From Fictibacillus terranigra (GTDB taxonomy: Bacteria > Bacillota > Bacilli > Bacillales > Fictibacillaceae): a DNA stretch of 64,000 nt. Where the stretch lies: assembly GCF_030412265.1 (NCBI RefSeq), contig NZ_JAUHLN010000001.1:62001-126000 (forward strand). Direction: 5' to 3'. Both the position numbers and the translations under genes were made by a program. The notes beneath the pieces were generated by a model, which saw nothing but the letters and a program-made list of their open reading frames with translations, had not been told where the DNA came from and did no database searches. This document shows positions 27,068 through 36,020 of this stretch, piece after piece (position 1 is the first letter of the stretch; every line of letters starts with the position of its first letter).

Positions 27068-27125
27068 TTTTCCAGAAAGAATGTCATGACTATTTTCCTG
27101 GGTACATACTCTTGTGAAAAGAGGG

Positions 27126-27493
27126 GTGCCAATAGCGATACGATTGATTAAGATTTCGGCGCTGCATTTTGTATTGGGTGCCGGACTCAGAATGTTTATG
27201 TCGATCTCCCATGGTTTTTCAATTGAAAAGTGTGCACGCGCATGTTAACTTGCTCGGCTGGATTGCGCTTACTCTCGCGGGCATTATCTATCATTTAATT
27301 CCTGCAGCCGCTGAGGGCCGGCTGGGGAAACTTCATTTTTGGCTGCATAACATCGGTGCCGACATGCTGCTGTCGCTTTCCTTTATGTGTACGGACATGA
27401 ACAAGCAGAGACGTTTATTGCAATCGGGCGTCCAATACTGCCTTGGGGATTTTGCTCTTTGCGATAAACATCTGGAGAAACGTGAAAGACTAG
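27126..27493 (+). pseudogene. Decayed cytochrome-c-oxidase-I-like small membrane protein
   Basis: Three reading frames together give one plausible protein. Frame from 27126 (IRLIKISALHFVLGAGL) switches near 27225 to VHAHVNLLGWIALTLAGIIY and LHFWLHNIGAD, then near 27375 to FLYVYGHEQAETFIAIG, and near 27440 to ALGILLFAINIWRNVKD before TAG at 27493. The intact ~125-residue type resembles a short cbb3-type cytochrome oxidase subunit I-like protein with the HAHVNLLGW haem-ligand motif. At least three frameshifts, so non-functional unless sequencing errors are present. Confidence 0.75.
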
Positions 27494-27582
27494 ACACCTG
27501 GGGCGTGCCCCGGTTGCGTTTTTGGGCCGGGATGGGTAAATGTGATATGATACGGGGAGCAACATCAAAAGGATGTGTTAGC

Positions 27583-27963
27583 ATGCAGCGTTTAATATAC
27601 GAGTATTCATGGGATAAATCAATCGCCGGCCAGGATCGGAAAACGATAGAAAAGGTCTTTCAAGAGACGTCTATCCCTTCAGGACAAGCTGCTTCTTTTG
27701 CCATGATCCGTACGGCCATCAATCATAAAGGAGAATTGCTCGTAACGGGAATTCTCCACCATTTCCGCAAGGAAACGTTTACTGTCCAAAACATGGAGAT
27801 GACCTATAAAGAGAACGGAAAAACGATAGCAAAATTCATCTTTACCGTGCCGCAGATCGTGCTGGAAGCTGAAACGAGCATGCCCTGGACGTTTATTTTT
27901 CCAGTGGAGAGCTTAATAAACAAACCGGCATTGGCTGACGGCCAGCTGGACTTTATAAACTAG
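27583..27963 (+). CDS. SLAP-domain protein
   Basis: 126 residues, a SLAP-type domain (MQRLIYEYSWDKSIAGQDRK, then HHFRKETFTVQNMEMTYKENG and MPWTFIFPVESL). Such domains occur in Bacillaceae, often near accessory Sec or S-layer assembly genes, but here it is alone and has no signal peptide. The reading frame continues upstream into the pseudogene, so the ATG at 27583 after AAAGGATG is chosen. Promoter-like TTGGGC-18-TATGAT just upstream. The function is not known. Confidence 0.75.
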   Translation: MQRLIYEYSWDKSIAGQDRKTIEKVFQETSIPSGQAASFAMIRTAINHKGELLVTGILHHFRKETFTVQNMEMTYKENGKTIAKFIFTVPQIVLEAETSMPWTFIFPVESLINKPALADGQLDFIN

Positions 27964-27983
27964 GCTTTGTTAAGGATAGTTGG

Positions 27984-28032
27984 GAATAAGAAAAACCCGG
28001 GAATGAGAAGGATCCCGGGATTTTCTTATTCC
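27984..28032 (+). terminator. Strong hairpin terminator
   Basis: GAATAAGAAAA and CCCGGGA pair with TCCCGGG and TTTTCTTATTC, a long stem with inner GC-rich part. A/T runs on both sides allow action in both directions. Confidence 0.85.
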
Positions 28033-28146
28033 GGTCGGTCTTCGGAGGGATTTATCGAACGGTTGATACTCGACACCAATCGACCTCATTCGATGCATTT
28101 TTTTCACAGCCAACACCCCCTCTACAGCAACGGCGCAACCCCAAAC

Positions 28147-28177
28147 AAAAAACGCCTGCCCCACTATCGGGACAGGC
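28147..28177 (-). terminator. Terminator of yajQ
   Basis: Minus-strand GCCTGTCCC-loop-GGGGCAGGC, then GTTTTTT, 35 nt after the yajQ stop. Confidence 0.85.
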
Positions 28178-28211
28178 TCCTGCTGCTCATCGCTTGAGAA
28201 TGACTCAGCTT

Positions 28212-28709
28212 TTAGCGGTAATTGATAAATTGTACTTCAATGGGCAAGTCTGCCTGGCGGATGGCGGCGATAATCTGTTGAAGGTCGTCGCGGCTTTTTC
28301 CGGACACACGCACCTGATCATCCTGCACCTGGCTTTTCACTTTCACGCCGGAATTTTTAATGATGGTGTTGATTTTTTTGGCATTTTCTTTGTCGATCCC
28401 TTGGACGAGCTTGGCGCGCTGGCGAACCGTACCGCCGGAAGCCTGCTCAATTTTGGAGTAATCCAGGTTCTTGATCGGGACATCCCGTTTAATCAGTTTG
28501 CTGATCAAGACGTCCTTCAGCTGCTCCATTTTAAATTCATCATCAGAAATAAGGGTTAGCTCCTGGTTGGCTTTATCCAATGAAATATCACTTTTGCTGC
28601 CTTTAAAGTCATAGCGGTTCGTAATTTCCTTCATGGCGATATTGATCGCGTTATCCACTTCAGACAAATCAACTTTAGAAACAATGTCAAACGAGCTTTC
28701 TTTACTCAT
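28212..28709 (-). CDS. YajQ-family nucleotide-binding protein (YitK-like)
   Basis: 165 residues, about the usual family length (~163). [35 protein letters not shown] and [22 protein letters not shown] are diagnostic of the YajQ (UPF0234) family. Xanthomonas YajQ binds cyclic di-GMP; the role in Bacillus is unclear. RBS AAAGGAGG before the ATG. Upstream lies a short 21-bp-period array. Confidence 0.95.
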   Translation of the reverse strand: MSKESSFDIVSKVDLSEVDNAINIAMKEITNRYDFKGSKSDISLDKANQELTLISDDEFKMEQLKDVLISKLIKRDVPIKNLDYSKIEQASGGTVRQRAKLVQGIDKENAKKINTIIKNSGVKVKSQVQDDQVRVSGKSRDDLQQIIAAIRQADLPIEVQFINYR

Positions 28710-28819
28710 TTTTCCAGCCTCCTTTATGTATCTATCACTCTATTATACTAACATTATATCGCTGTTTTCAGTTTTGACAAAACTCTGTAAAATTATAACG
28801 GGCCAACGTCGGCAAGGTT

Positions 28820-28868
28820 ATGTTCAAAAAATAGAATGGATGTTCAAAAACTGCTCCTTTATGTTCAA
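28820..28868. repeat. Intergenic array, motif ATGTTCAA with 20-21-bp period
   Basis: ATGTTCAA at 28820, 28840 and 28861. The units share only this motif and the spacing. It lies upstream of yajQ, in a gap with no gene. Same geometry as the arrays at 2950 and 56484. Confidence 0.55.
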
Positions 28869-28917
28869 TCGGTTGATACACCAATAATGACAAGAGTGGA
28901 CATCACTATTTTTACAC

Positions 28918-28956
28918 GAAAAAAGGGACAGGCTTCACAACACGTGACCCTGTCCC
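28918..28956 (-). terminator. Terminator of the YflT-like gene
   Basis: GGGACAGG/CCTGTCCC stem with a six-T run on the minus strand. Confidence 0.85.
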
Positions 28957-28973
28957 ATTTTAATCATTTAACC

Positions 28974-29327
28974 TTACACCCAAGTGTCGAGATTGTTATC
29001 TCCTTTTACAAGCACAAGAACTTTACCTTCATCGAGCTTTCTTTCGTACTGCTGTGCTTCAATGGAGCTTAACCCGACTTCCTCAAGTTTGCTGCGCAAT
29101 TCATCCCCGCGTTTTTGGAAGAGATTTTTAATGGCAGTTCCTAGTCCCTCTTCTGCCGTTCCGATGGTGTTTGCGTCTGCAGCATCTGCGATATCACGCG
29201 TGTCATCCCTCTCATGTGCAAGGACGTAGATATCATCGTGGTCGATTCCTCGAGTTTCCAGTTCGTTAACCGCAGAAATAACTTCATGTTCTGTAGAAAA
29301 TTCCCGTACTAACGGTTTAACAGCCAT
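28974..29327 (-). CDS. General stress protein 17M / YflT family
   Basis: 117 residues. MAVKPLVREFSTEHEVISAV, IDHDDIYVLAHERDDT and the acidic middle match the YflT domain (PF11181) of stress-induced cytoplasmic proteins, in Bacillus usually controlled by SigB. Start ATG at 29327, with AAGGAGG upstream; the in-frame codon at 29393 precedes the RBS. A SigB-like GTTTAC-N14-GTGTAC lies in the leader (29391-29366, minus strand). It is divergent from a second stress-type gene at 29473. Confidence 0.88.
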   Translation of the reverse strand: MAVKPLVREFSTEHEVISAVNELETRGIDHDDIYVLAHERDDTRDIADAADANTIGTAEEGLGTAIKNLFQKRGDELRSKLEEVGLSSIEAQQYERKLDEGKVLVLVKGDNNLDTWV

Positions 29328-29365
29328 GGTTAAATTCCTCCTTTTTAATGAATTACAGTTGTTAT

Positions 29366-29391
29366 GTACACGTTTTTCAGTCTTTGTAAAC
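29366..29391 (-). promoter_or_regulatory. Weak SigB-like promoter of the YflT-type gene
   Basis: Minus-strand GTTTAC, 14-bp spacer, GTGTAC. Consensus is GTTTAA-N12-15-GGGWAW, so the -10 matches at four of six positions. Confidence 0.4.
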
Positions 29392-29410
29392 ATGGAAAAA
29401 TGATCCTGGC

Positions 29411-29436
29411 GTTTTATGCTCCTTACTTTGGGGAAA
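29411..29436 (+). promoter_or_regulatory. SigB-type promoter
   Basis: GTTTTA (29411), 14-bp spacer, GGGAAA (29431), close to the SigB consensus, 37 nt before the start of the small membrane protein gene. Confidence 0.65.
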
Positions 29437-29472
29437 ATAAGGAGAAATGAAACAAGAAAGGAAGAGACCCAA

Positions 29473-29619
29473 ATGATCTGGACAATTATTGGTATATTAA
29501 TCGTACTATGGCTGTTGGGACTTATTTTTAAGATCGCTGGCGGTATTATTCATATTCTTCTGATTGCGGCCGTTGTCGTCCTTGTTTTCAAATTAATTAA
29601 AGGAAGACGGTCCGCATGA
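29473..29619 (+). CDS. Lmo0937-family small membrane protein
   Basis: 48 residues, almost all hydrophobic: MIWTIIGILIVLWLLGLIFK, a glycine kink, a second hydrophobic segment and a basic tail (KLIKGRRSA). The Lmo0937 family is SigB-dependent in Listeria, and a SigB-type promoter precedes this gene. The open frame extends to 29416, but the ATG at 29473 follows AAAGGAAGAG. The molecular role is unknown. Confidence 0.85.
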   Translation: MIWTIIGILIVLWLLGLIFKIAGGIIHILLIAAVVVLVFKLIKGRRSA

Positions 29620-29625
29620 CCCTTG

Positions 29626-29657
29626 GGGTGCTTCATCTGTTGAAGCATCCCTTTTTT
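29626..29657 (+). terminator. Terminator of the small membrane protein gene
   Basis: GGGTGCTTCA-N5-TGAAGCATCCC, then six T. Confidence 0.9.
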
Positions 29658-29793
29658 ATGTAGGCCTTCCGGATATTTTCAAAACCCGGTATCCTTTGGC
29701 ACCCATAAATAGGAGCATTTTTAACTGGAAGCCATCGATATCCCGGTAAAAGAATCGTTTCCTCCGAATAGCTTGTGGGTAGGAGGGATGATT

Positions 29794-30495
29794 GTGAAAA
29801 TCGCATTTAAAACAATGGGAGTGCTGGCGATACTCTATTTGGCCATCCTGGCGCTGCCCCTGGATGAAAACAAGGTTAAAGCAGAACGCGAACCGGAACA
29901 TAAAAAAGTGTATTTAACGTTTGATGATGGACCATCGGAAACGACGGACGAACTCATTAGTGACTTAAATGACTATCACGCTTCTGCGACTTTTTTTATG
30001 CTTTCACCTCATATGAAACAATACCCTGTGGAAACCTTGAGATTGGCTTTTAGCCAAAATGCGGTTGGATGCCATGGTGTGACCCACGATAAAGAAGCGT
30101 TTTATCACAGTGCTTCAACGGTTGCGGGTGAAATGAAAACATGCCGCCAAACGATGGAAAACATCACGGGTGAGCGTTCCAATCTTGTTCGTGTGCCATA
30201 CGGGAGTGTGCCGGACATGAAACCTGCTTATATAGAGGCATTGAAGCGGAACGGATTTATCATGTGGGATTGGAACGTTGACAGTGTGGACTGGGGCAGC
30301 AATGATGACAGCTGGGTCAGTAAAACGATGCAGCAAGTAGAACTGGTCGAGATGAACCAGCAAGACCCGGTCATCGTCATGCATGATAAGGAAATGACCG
30401 CCCGGGATCTTCCGGCCCTGCTTCACGCGCTTCAAAAGCAAGGCTATGAGTTTTCACCTATAACAGAAAATCAAAAACCTGTTGTATTCCAGTAA
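29794..30495 (+). CDS. Polysaccharide deacetylase (NodB homology domain)
   Basis: 233 residues. N-terminal hydrophobic segment (signal anchor, about 5-22), then a NodB domain: YLTFDDGPSETT (catalytic and metal-binding Asp), HGVTHD (the two metal His), RVPYGSVPDM, DWNVDSVDWG and VIVMHD. Such enzymes de-N-acetylate peptidoglycan or other wall sugars outside the membrane. Start: the ATG at 29788 abuts the RBS GGAGGG, so the GTG at 29794 is preferred. Monocistronic. Confidence 0.9.
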   Translation: MKIAFKTMGVLAILYLAILALPLDENKVKAEREPEHKKVYLTFDDGPSETTDELISDLNDYHASATFFMLSPHMKQYPVETLRLAFSQNAVGCHGVTHDKEAFYHSASTVAGEMKTCRQTMENITGERSNLVRVPYGSVPDMKPAYIEALKRNGFIMWDWNVDSVDWGSNDDSWVSKTMQQVELVEMNQQDPVIVMHDKEMTARDLPALLHALQKQGYEFSPITENQKPVVFQ

Positions 30496-30496
30496 G

Positions 30497-30532
30497 AAAA
30501 GCTGCCGGGACTGAAATCCGGCGGCTTTTTTT
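30497..30532 (+). terminator. Terminator of the deacetylase gene
   Basis: AAAAGCTGCCGG-N8-CCGGCGGC then seven T. Confidence 0.92.
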
Positions 30533-30735
30533 ATCGTTCCTTTTCCGTATTCAAAAGCGGAATGAAATAGTGTGTTTTATAGGTTTAAGGAACTGAAATT
30601 GTAGGTCTTTCTTATTAATTTTACAAAAATATCATATATTTACCTTTATTTTGTGAATAAAGTCTTTAATTTTTATTTTCAAAATATATAATTAGATTGG
30701 AAATAAAATAACTGAATGATTTTAGGGGGATACGT

Positions 30736-33700
30736 ATGGGGAAAAAGTCCTTTACTTCCATGGGACATTCTTTACTGGCATCAACAATGGCATTAACCGT
30801 ACTTGCTTCACCGTTTACTATGGATTCGGTCCATGCTGCAGTAAAGCCGAAAACACAGAGCAAAACGGAATCGGTCCAGCTTAGGATTCTTGGTACAACC
30901 GATATCCACACCCATATCGCAAACTATGATTATTATAAAGATGCAGAAACAGATGAATTCGGTTTCGCAAAAACAGCAACCCTCATCAAAAAGGCGAGAA
31001 GCGAAGCCAAGAATACTCTCCTTTTTGACAATGGCGATTTGATTCAGGGAAATCCGCTGGGAGATTACAAAGCGAAAGTGGACAAGCTTGAGAACGGGGA
31101 ATTGCATCCGGTTTTCAAAGCGATGAAGCTATTAAAGTATGATGCGGCAACGGTAGGAAACCATGAGTTTAACTATGGTCTTGATTACCTTCAGGAAGTA
31201 TTGGATGATGCTCCGTTCCCGTACGTGAACTCCAACGTTTTTAAAGATGATCATGATAAAAACCCTTATAACGACAGGAACTATTTTAAACCTTATAAAA
31301 TTATTAAAAAGAAAGTCGTCGATGCAAAAGGGCATAAGCACGTGATTAAAGTCGGTGTGATTGGTGCTGTTACTCCTCAGATCACCATGTGGGACAAATC
31401 CAACCTGGATGGAAAAGTGATCACAAAGGATATCGTCGAAACGGTGAAATCCTATATTCCTAGAATGAAAAAAGACGGAGCGGATATCATTGTTGCTCTG
31501 GCTCACTCCGGAATTGGAGATACGGACCGCAAACAGATGGAAGAGGATGCCGCTTATGACCTTACCAAAGTTAAAGGCATCGATGCGATTATTTCAGGAC
31601 ACAATCATAAAACGTTCCCTGGCGATTTCGCCAGCCTGCCGGGTGTGGATGAAAAGAACGGTACGATTAACGGCAAGCCGGTCATCATGCCTGGAAACTG
31701 GGGTAACCAGCTTGGGGTAATGGACCTTGGCCTTGTAAAAGCCAAAGGAAAATGGTCTATCGCCAAAGCGAAGACTTCATTACGGGCGGTCTATGATAAA
31801 GTAAACAAGAAAAGCCTCGCCAAAACCGATGAAAGCATCATTAAGGCGATTAATAAAGACCATAAAGGGACCCTTGATTATGTCCGCCAGCCGGTTGGAC
31901 AGACAAGTGCTGACATCAACAGCTACTTCGCACTTGTCCAGGATGATCCATCCATTCAAATCGTAACGAACGCACAAAAATGGTACGTTGAAAAGCAATT
32001 AAAAGGAACGAAGGATGAAGGCCTGCCGGTATTATCTGCAGGGGCTCCATTTAAAGCAGGCGGAAGAAACGGTGCGAACTACTACACCAATATTCCAAAA
32101 GGCACGATTGCGATCAAGAACGTCTCTGATCTATATCTGTATCCGAACACGGTAGCCACAGTCAAAGTAAAAGGCTCTGATGTGAAGGAATGGCTCGAGA
32201 TGTCTGCTGGGCAGTTCAACAAGATCGATCCATCTAAAAAGGAAGAGCAGGCGCTTGTGAACAACGATTTCCCAACGTATAACTTTGATGTTATCGATGG
32301 TGTAACTTATGACGTCGATGTCACACAACCTGCGAAATACGACAAAGACGGAAACGTGACCAATCCTGATTCCAGCCGTATTAAAAATCTTCAATACAAT
32401 GGCAAGCCGATCGACAATAACCAGGAATTTATTGTCGCAACGAATAACTACCGTGCAAACGGAACGTTCCCTGGCGTGAAGAATAAAACAGCAGTTAACC
32501 TGTACCCTGACGAAAACCGCCAAGTCATCATCGATTATATCCGTGAACGCGGAACGATCGATCCTTCTGCTGACCAAAACTGGAAATTTGCTTCTGTAGC
32601 AGGAGAACCGAGTGTAACCTTTGAATCTGCACCTGACGCTCAAAAAGCAATACCGGCGGATGGCGCTATTCAATATGTGGGCTCTGCAGCAGAGGGCTTC
32701 GCGAAATACGCTTACAAGCTTAAAAAGCTTGAAAACATTCATGTTCAGCTGTTGGGGATCAATGATTTCCATGGCCAGCTTGATACGTTCAATGCAAAGA
32801 TCAATGCAGGCGGGGCAGAATTTCTAGCCGCTTACTTAAAACAGCGTGAAGCAGCCAATCCTAATACATTGCTCCTGCATGCAGGTGATGCGGTTGGAGC
32901 CAGCTCTCCAGTATCTGCTTTGCTGCAGGACGAGCCTACGATCCGTTTCCTGAACAAAATGGGCTTTGATGCGGGAACCATCGGAAACCATGAGTTTGAT
33001 GAAGGCGTAAAAGAAATGATGCGTCTGATCCTTGGGGGGAGCCATCCGAAGACAGAAGCGAAATACGGCAAGTTTGAAGGTGCAAGCTTTCCTTATGTAG
33101 CAGCGAATGTCATCGACAAAAGCACGAACAAGCCTCTTCTTGATCCTTATGTGATCAAAGAAGTAGGCGGAGCAAAGATAGGCATCATCGGCGTGGTCCT
33201 ATCTGATACACCAAGCATCGTTATTCCAAGCGGCGTGGAAGGCGTTCAATTTACAGATGAGGCAGAAGCCATTAACAAATATGCAAAAGAACTGGAAGCA
33301 AAAGGGATTAATTCCATCGTCGTGCTTGCCCACAACCCGGCAAACTCTACAGCTGACGGCCAAAACGCAACCGGCGAACTGGTAGATATGGCAAATAAAG
33401 TGGATGATGAAGTAGACGTGATGTTTGGCGGCCATAACCATGCGCTAACGAATGCTGTCGTCGACAACAAGCTTCTCGTTCAATCCTATTCTTCAGGGAC
33501 CGCATTCTCTGATGTAGATCTTGTTATCGATCCAAAAACACAGGATATCGTAAAAAAGAACGCGGAAGTCGTCACTGTAGACCGTGGAAAAATTGCGCCG
33601 GATCCTGATATTAAAGCATTTGTTGATAAATACGTAGCAGATGTTGCTCCTATTCTAAACGAAGAAATCGGAGACACACCTAACTACATCAGCAAAGATG

Positions 33701-34233
33701 CGAATGCAGACGGCGAATCTCCAATGGGGAACTTGATCGCGGACTCCATGAAAGAACAGACGAAGACCGATTTCGCCTTTATGAACCCAGGCGGAGTGCG
33801 TGCAGATATTGACGCAGGAAAAATTACGTGGAAAGAAGCATTTACCGTTCAGCCTTTCGGAAATGACCTTGTGAAAATGGATCTGACCGGTGCTCAAGTT
33901 AGAAGTCTTTTGGAGGAGCAATGGGCAGATCCGACACGTGCAAAGATCCTTCAGATTTCAGGGCTGAAGTTTTCCTATGACGATTCAAAGGCGGCAGGAG
34001 AGCGGATCGTGAGCATCACGCTTCCTGATGGAAATCCTGTGGATCCGGCCAAAACCTATTCTGTCACGGTGAATAACTTTATGGCAGGCGGCGGAGATGG
34101 ATACACAACCTTAAAGAACGGCAAAAACTCTGAGATTGATATCGTAGATCTTGAAGCACTTGTGAAATACATCAAAGGCAAGGGTACAGTGGATCCTAAA
34201 GTTGAAGGCAGAATCACAAAACTGAACAAATAG
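30736..34233 (+). CDS. Secreted bifunctional 2',3'-cyclic nucleotide phosphodiesterase / 5'-nucleotidase (YfkN-like)
   Basis: 1165 residues. Signal peptide about 1-35 (ending HAA). Two tandem metallophosphoesterase plus 5'-nucleotidase C-terminal modules: the first has LGTTDIHTHI, GNHEFNYG and SGHNHKTF (to about residue 630), the second LGINDFHGQL, GNHEFDEG and GGHNHALTN (about 670-1165), with NNFMAGGGDGY near the end. It degrades extracellular nucleotides to nucleosides and phosphate. B. subtilis YfkN is longer and wall-anchored by a sortase motif; here the protein ends right after the second module with no LPxTG or membrane tail, so it should be released. The 200-nt AT-rich upstream gap shows no clear Pho box. 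Confidence 0.93.
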   Translation: MGKKSFTSMGHSLLASTMALTVLASPFTMDSVHAAVKPKTQSKTESVQLRILGTTDIHTHIANYDYYKDAETDEFGFAKTATLIKKARSEAKNTLLFDNGDLIQGNPLGDYKAKVDKLENGELHPVFKAMKLLKYDAATVGNHEFNYGLDYLQEVLDDAPFPYVNSNVFKDDHDKNPYNDRNYFKPYKIIKKKVVDAKGHKHVIKVGVIGAVTPQITMWDKSNLDGKVITKDIVETVKSYIPRMKKDGADIIVALAHSGIGDTDRKQMEEDAAYDLTKVKGIDAIISGHNHKTFPGDFASLPGVDEKNGTINGKPVIMPGNWGNQLGVMDLGLVKAKGKWSIAKAKTSLRAVYDKVNKKSLAKTDESIIKAINKDHKGTLDYVRQPVGQTSADINSYFALVQDDPSIQIVTNAQKWYVEKQLKGTKDEGLPVLSAGAPFKAGGRNGANYYTNIPKGTIAIKNVSDLYLYPNTVATVKVKGSDVKEWLEMSAGQFNKIDPSKKEEQALVNNDFPTYNFDVIDGVTYDVDVTQPAKYDKDGNVTNPDSSRIKNLQYNGKPIDNNQEFIVATNNYRANGTFPGVKNKTAVNLYPDENRQVIIDYIRERGTIDPSADQNWKFASVAGEPSVTFESAPDAQKAIPADGAIQYVGSAAEGFAKYAYKLKKLENIHVQLLGINDFHGQLDTFNAKINAGGAEFLAAYLKQREAANPNTLLLHAGDAVGASSPVSALLQDEPTIRFLNKMGFDAGTIGNHEFDEGVKEMMRLILGGSHPKTEAKYGKFEGASFPYVAANVIDKSTNKPLLDPYVIKEVGGAKIGIIGVVLSDTPSIVIPSGVEGVQFTDEAEAINKYAKELEAKGINSIVVLAHNPANSTADGQNATGELVDMANKVDDEVDVMFGGHNHALTNAVVDNKLLVQSYSSGTAFSDVDLVIDPKTQDIVKKNAEVVTVDRGKIAPDPDIKAFVDKYVADVAPILNEEIGDTPNYISKDANADGESPMGNLIADSMKEQTKTDFAFMNPGGVRADIDAGKITWKEAFTVQPFGNDLVKMDLTGAQVRSLLEEQWADPTRAKILQISGLKFSYDDSKAAGERIVSITLPDGNPVDPAKTYSVTVNNFMAGGGDGYTTLKNGKNSEIDIVDLEALVKYIKGKGTVDPKVEGRITKLNK

Positions 34234-34251
34234 GCCGCAGCAAGCCAGACC

Positions 34252-34292
34252 AGCTTAAACCCTCTCCGTAATGGGAAGGTTTAAGCTTTTTT
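34252..34292 (+). terminator. Terminator of the nucleotidase gene
   Basis: AGCTTAAACC-N16-GGTTTAAGCT, then six T. Confidence 0.9.
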
Positions 34293-34366
34293 GTTCCGCA
34301 GGCAATCCCTTTATTTGTGATATAATCCAGTTGTTGGAGTGATTACTGGATGAAGGAGCCCGAACA

Positions 34367-35956
34367 GTGAATGGTTTTACAGATGATAAATTAATCTTAA
34401 TCAAGAAAAGAAATAAGCTCCTTTATAAATTGTTGTGGGGATTTTTTGTTATTGATGTTCTCTTTGATTATATTTTCGACCGCGATATTGTTTCGTTCAT
34501 GCTGCCGGTAGGGTTTGGCATTGGAGGCCTTATTACCTTTTTTGCGGTATGGAACCGCACACCTGTTTTTTCAATGTATCTAACCGCAACAGGTATTTTT
34601 TCTTTTCTATTCTGTTTAATATCCGTACAGCCTGTTTTGGTCAACTATCTCTACATTTGGTTCTGCCTTTTGCTGAGCACGATTTACAGCCAATACAAAG
34701 TCATTATTTATTCTGGTGCCTTGGCTGTAGCCATGTCTACTTATTTCTTTTTTACGGATCGCGAGCTCTTTTCCTCGGTTGAAGACTTTGATTTGGTCTT
34801 TATTCTATTGTTGCTCGTTTTTTTAACAGTTTTCTTTGTTCTTTCGACTCAGTTTACAGAAAACCTCCGGATGAGGGCTGAGAACAGGGAAAGGCATACT
34901 GCCAGCCAGCTGGTTGAATCGAAAGAATATTTTCATTCTGTCTTTTCACAGACAGCGGATGCCATCCTCGTTCAAAACCTAAAAGGAGATGTGCTCGCAG
35001 TAAACAGGGCATTCATTGAGCTTTACGGATGGAAGGAGGAAGAAGTGCTGAGAAAGCCGTTTCAGCATATTCCATCTACTCAAATGTATATGATCGGCGA
35101 GGTATTTCAGAAAATGATTAAAGGAGAAGCGGTTTCTGGTTATGAAATGGTCAACCAAAAGAAAACAGAAGAACTGTTTCCGGTCTCTGTCACCTTTTCT
35201 CCGATCCGCAACCCGGATGGCACAATTAAAGCGATAGCCGGAATTTACCGTGATATCACAGAAACGAAGCGGACTGAAGAACTGATCATACAGTCAGAAA
35301 AACTTTCAGTCATCGGCCAGCTGGCTGCGGGTGTTGCCCATGAAATCAAAAATCCGCTGGCCATTCTGTCAGGATTCGTGCAGTTCATGCAGGAGGAGCA
35401 TATTTCCGATGAGTACACGACGATCATGCTGACGGAAATTAATAGGATGAACAGGATTTTAGAGGAATACATGCAGCTGGCAAGAGTGAAGCAGTTCACG
35501 TATGAGGAAGTGGATTTGTCCGGGCTTGTAAAGGAAACCTTGCTGCTGATGGAGGCGTTTGCCAGCCTCTCCAATATTTCAATCAAAAATGGGATTCAGG
35601 ATGACTGCCGGATCAGGGGTGATTCAAACTCCCTGAAACAAGTTTTCATCAATCTGATTAAAAATGCAGTGGAAGCCTCTCCTAAAGGAAGCCAGGTTGA
35701 AGTATCGGTCAAACGCATTAGCGAAGGCTACGCAATCATTGAAGTTAAAGACGAAGGGCATGGCCTCGATAAGGATCAGCTCAAAAAGCTGGGAGAACCG
35801 TTCTTTACAACAAAGGATAAGGGGACCGGGCTCGGATTGATGGTAAGTTTTAAAATCATTGACCAGCATAACGGAGAAGTTACAGTGACAAGTGAACCGA
35901 ATAAAGGAACAGTCTTTTCGGTCAAATTGCCAAAACTTCCAAAAAAAAGCTCCTGA
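34367..35956 (+). CDS. Orphan PAS sensor histidine kinase (sporulation-kinase-like)
   Basis: 529 residues. Five to six N-terminal membrane helices (about 18-165), one PAS domain (about 185-300, YFHSVFSQTADAILVQN), HisKA with the phospho-acceptor in AAGVAHEIKNPLA (about 328), and HATPase with QVFINLIKNAVEA, KDEGHG and FFTTKDKGTGLGL. The layout and the lack of an adjacent response regulator resemble Bacillus kinases that feed the Spo0 phosphorelay (KinB/KinE type); which one cannot be settled. Start GTG at 34367, 8 nt after AAGGAG. The stop codon lies inside the terminator stem. Confidence 0.88.
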   Translation: MNGFTDDKLILIKKRNKLLYKLLWGFFVIDVLFDYIFDRDIVSFMLPVGFGIGGLITFFAVWNRTPVFSMYLTATGIFSFLFCLISVQPVLVNYLYIWFCLLLSTIYSQYKVIIYSGALAVAMSTYFFFTDRELFSSVEDFDLVFILLLLVFLTVFFVLSTQFTENLRMRAENRERHTASQLVESKEYFHSVFSQTADAILVQNLKGDVLAVNRAFIELYGWKEEEVLRKPFQHIPSTQMYMIGEVFQKMIKGEAVSGYEMVNQKKTEELFPVSVTFSPIRNPDGTIKAIAGIYRDITETKRTEELIIQSEKLSVIGQLAAGVAHEIKNPLAILSGFVQFMQEEHISDEYTTIMLTEINRMNRILEEYMQLARVKQFTYEEVDLSGLVKETLLLMEAFASLSNISIKNGIQDDCRIRGDSNSLKQVFINLIKNAVEASPKGSQVEVSVKRISEGYAIIEVKDEGHGLDKDQLKKLGEPFFTTKDKGTGLGLMVSFKIIDQHNGEVTVTSEPNKGTVFSVKLPKLPKKSS

Positions 35957-35976
35957 CTGTACAGCCAGGAGCTTTT
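35943..35976 (+). terminator. Terminator overlapping the kinase 3' end
   Basis: AAAAAGCTCCTG...CAGGAGCTTTTT; the last codons and stop of the kinase form the left arm. A runs allow action on both strands. Confidence 0.92.
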
Positions 35977-36020
35977 TAATGCAAAGAAGGGTATACTATC
36001 CAGATTATTCGTACCTAACC

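Noticed and set aside
27970-28164. 64-codon minus-strand frame starting with GTG at 28164
   Set aside because: Its start and RBS region coincide with the yajQ terminator hairpin, and the frame runs through another terminator. The hydrophobic N-terminus is suggestive, but support is too weak.
30547-30735. PhoP boxes upstream of the nucleotidase gene
   Set aside because: TTTACA/TTTACC-like words occur in AT-rich DNA, but not at the regular 11-bp spacing of Pho boxes.
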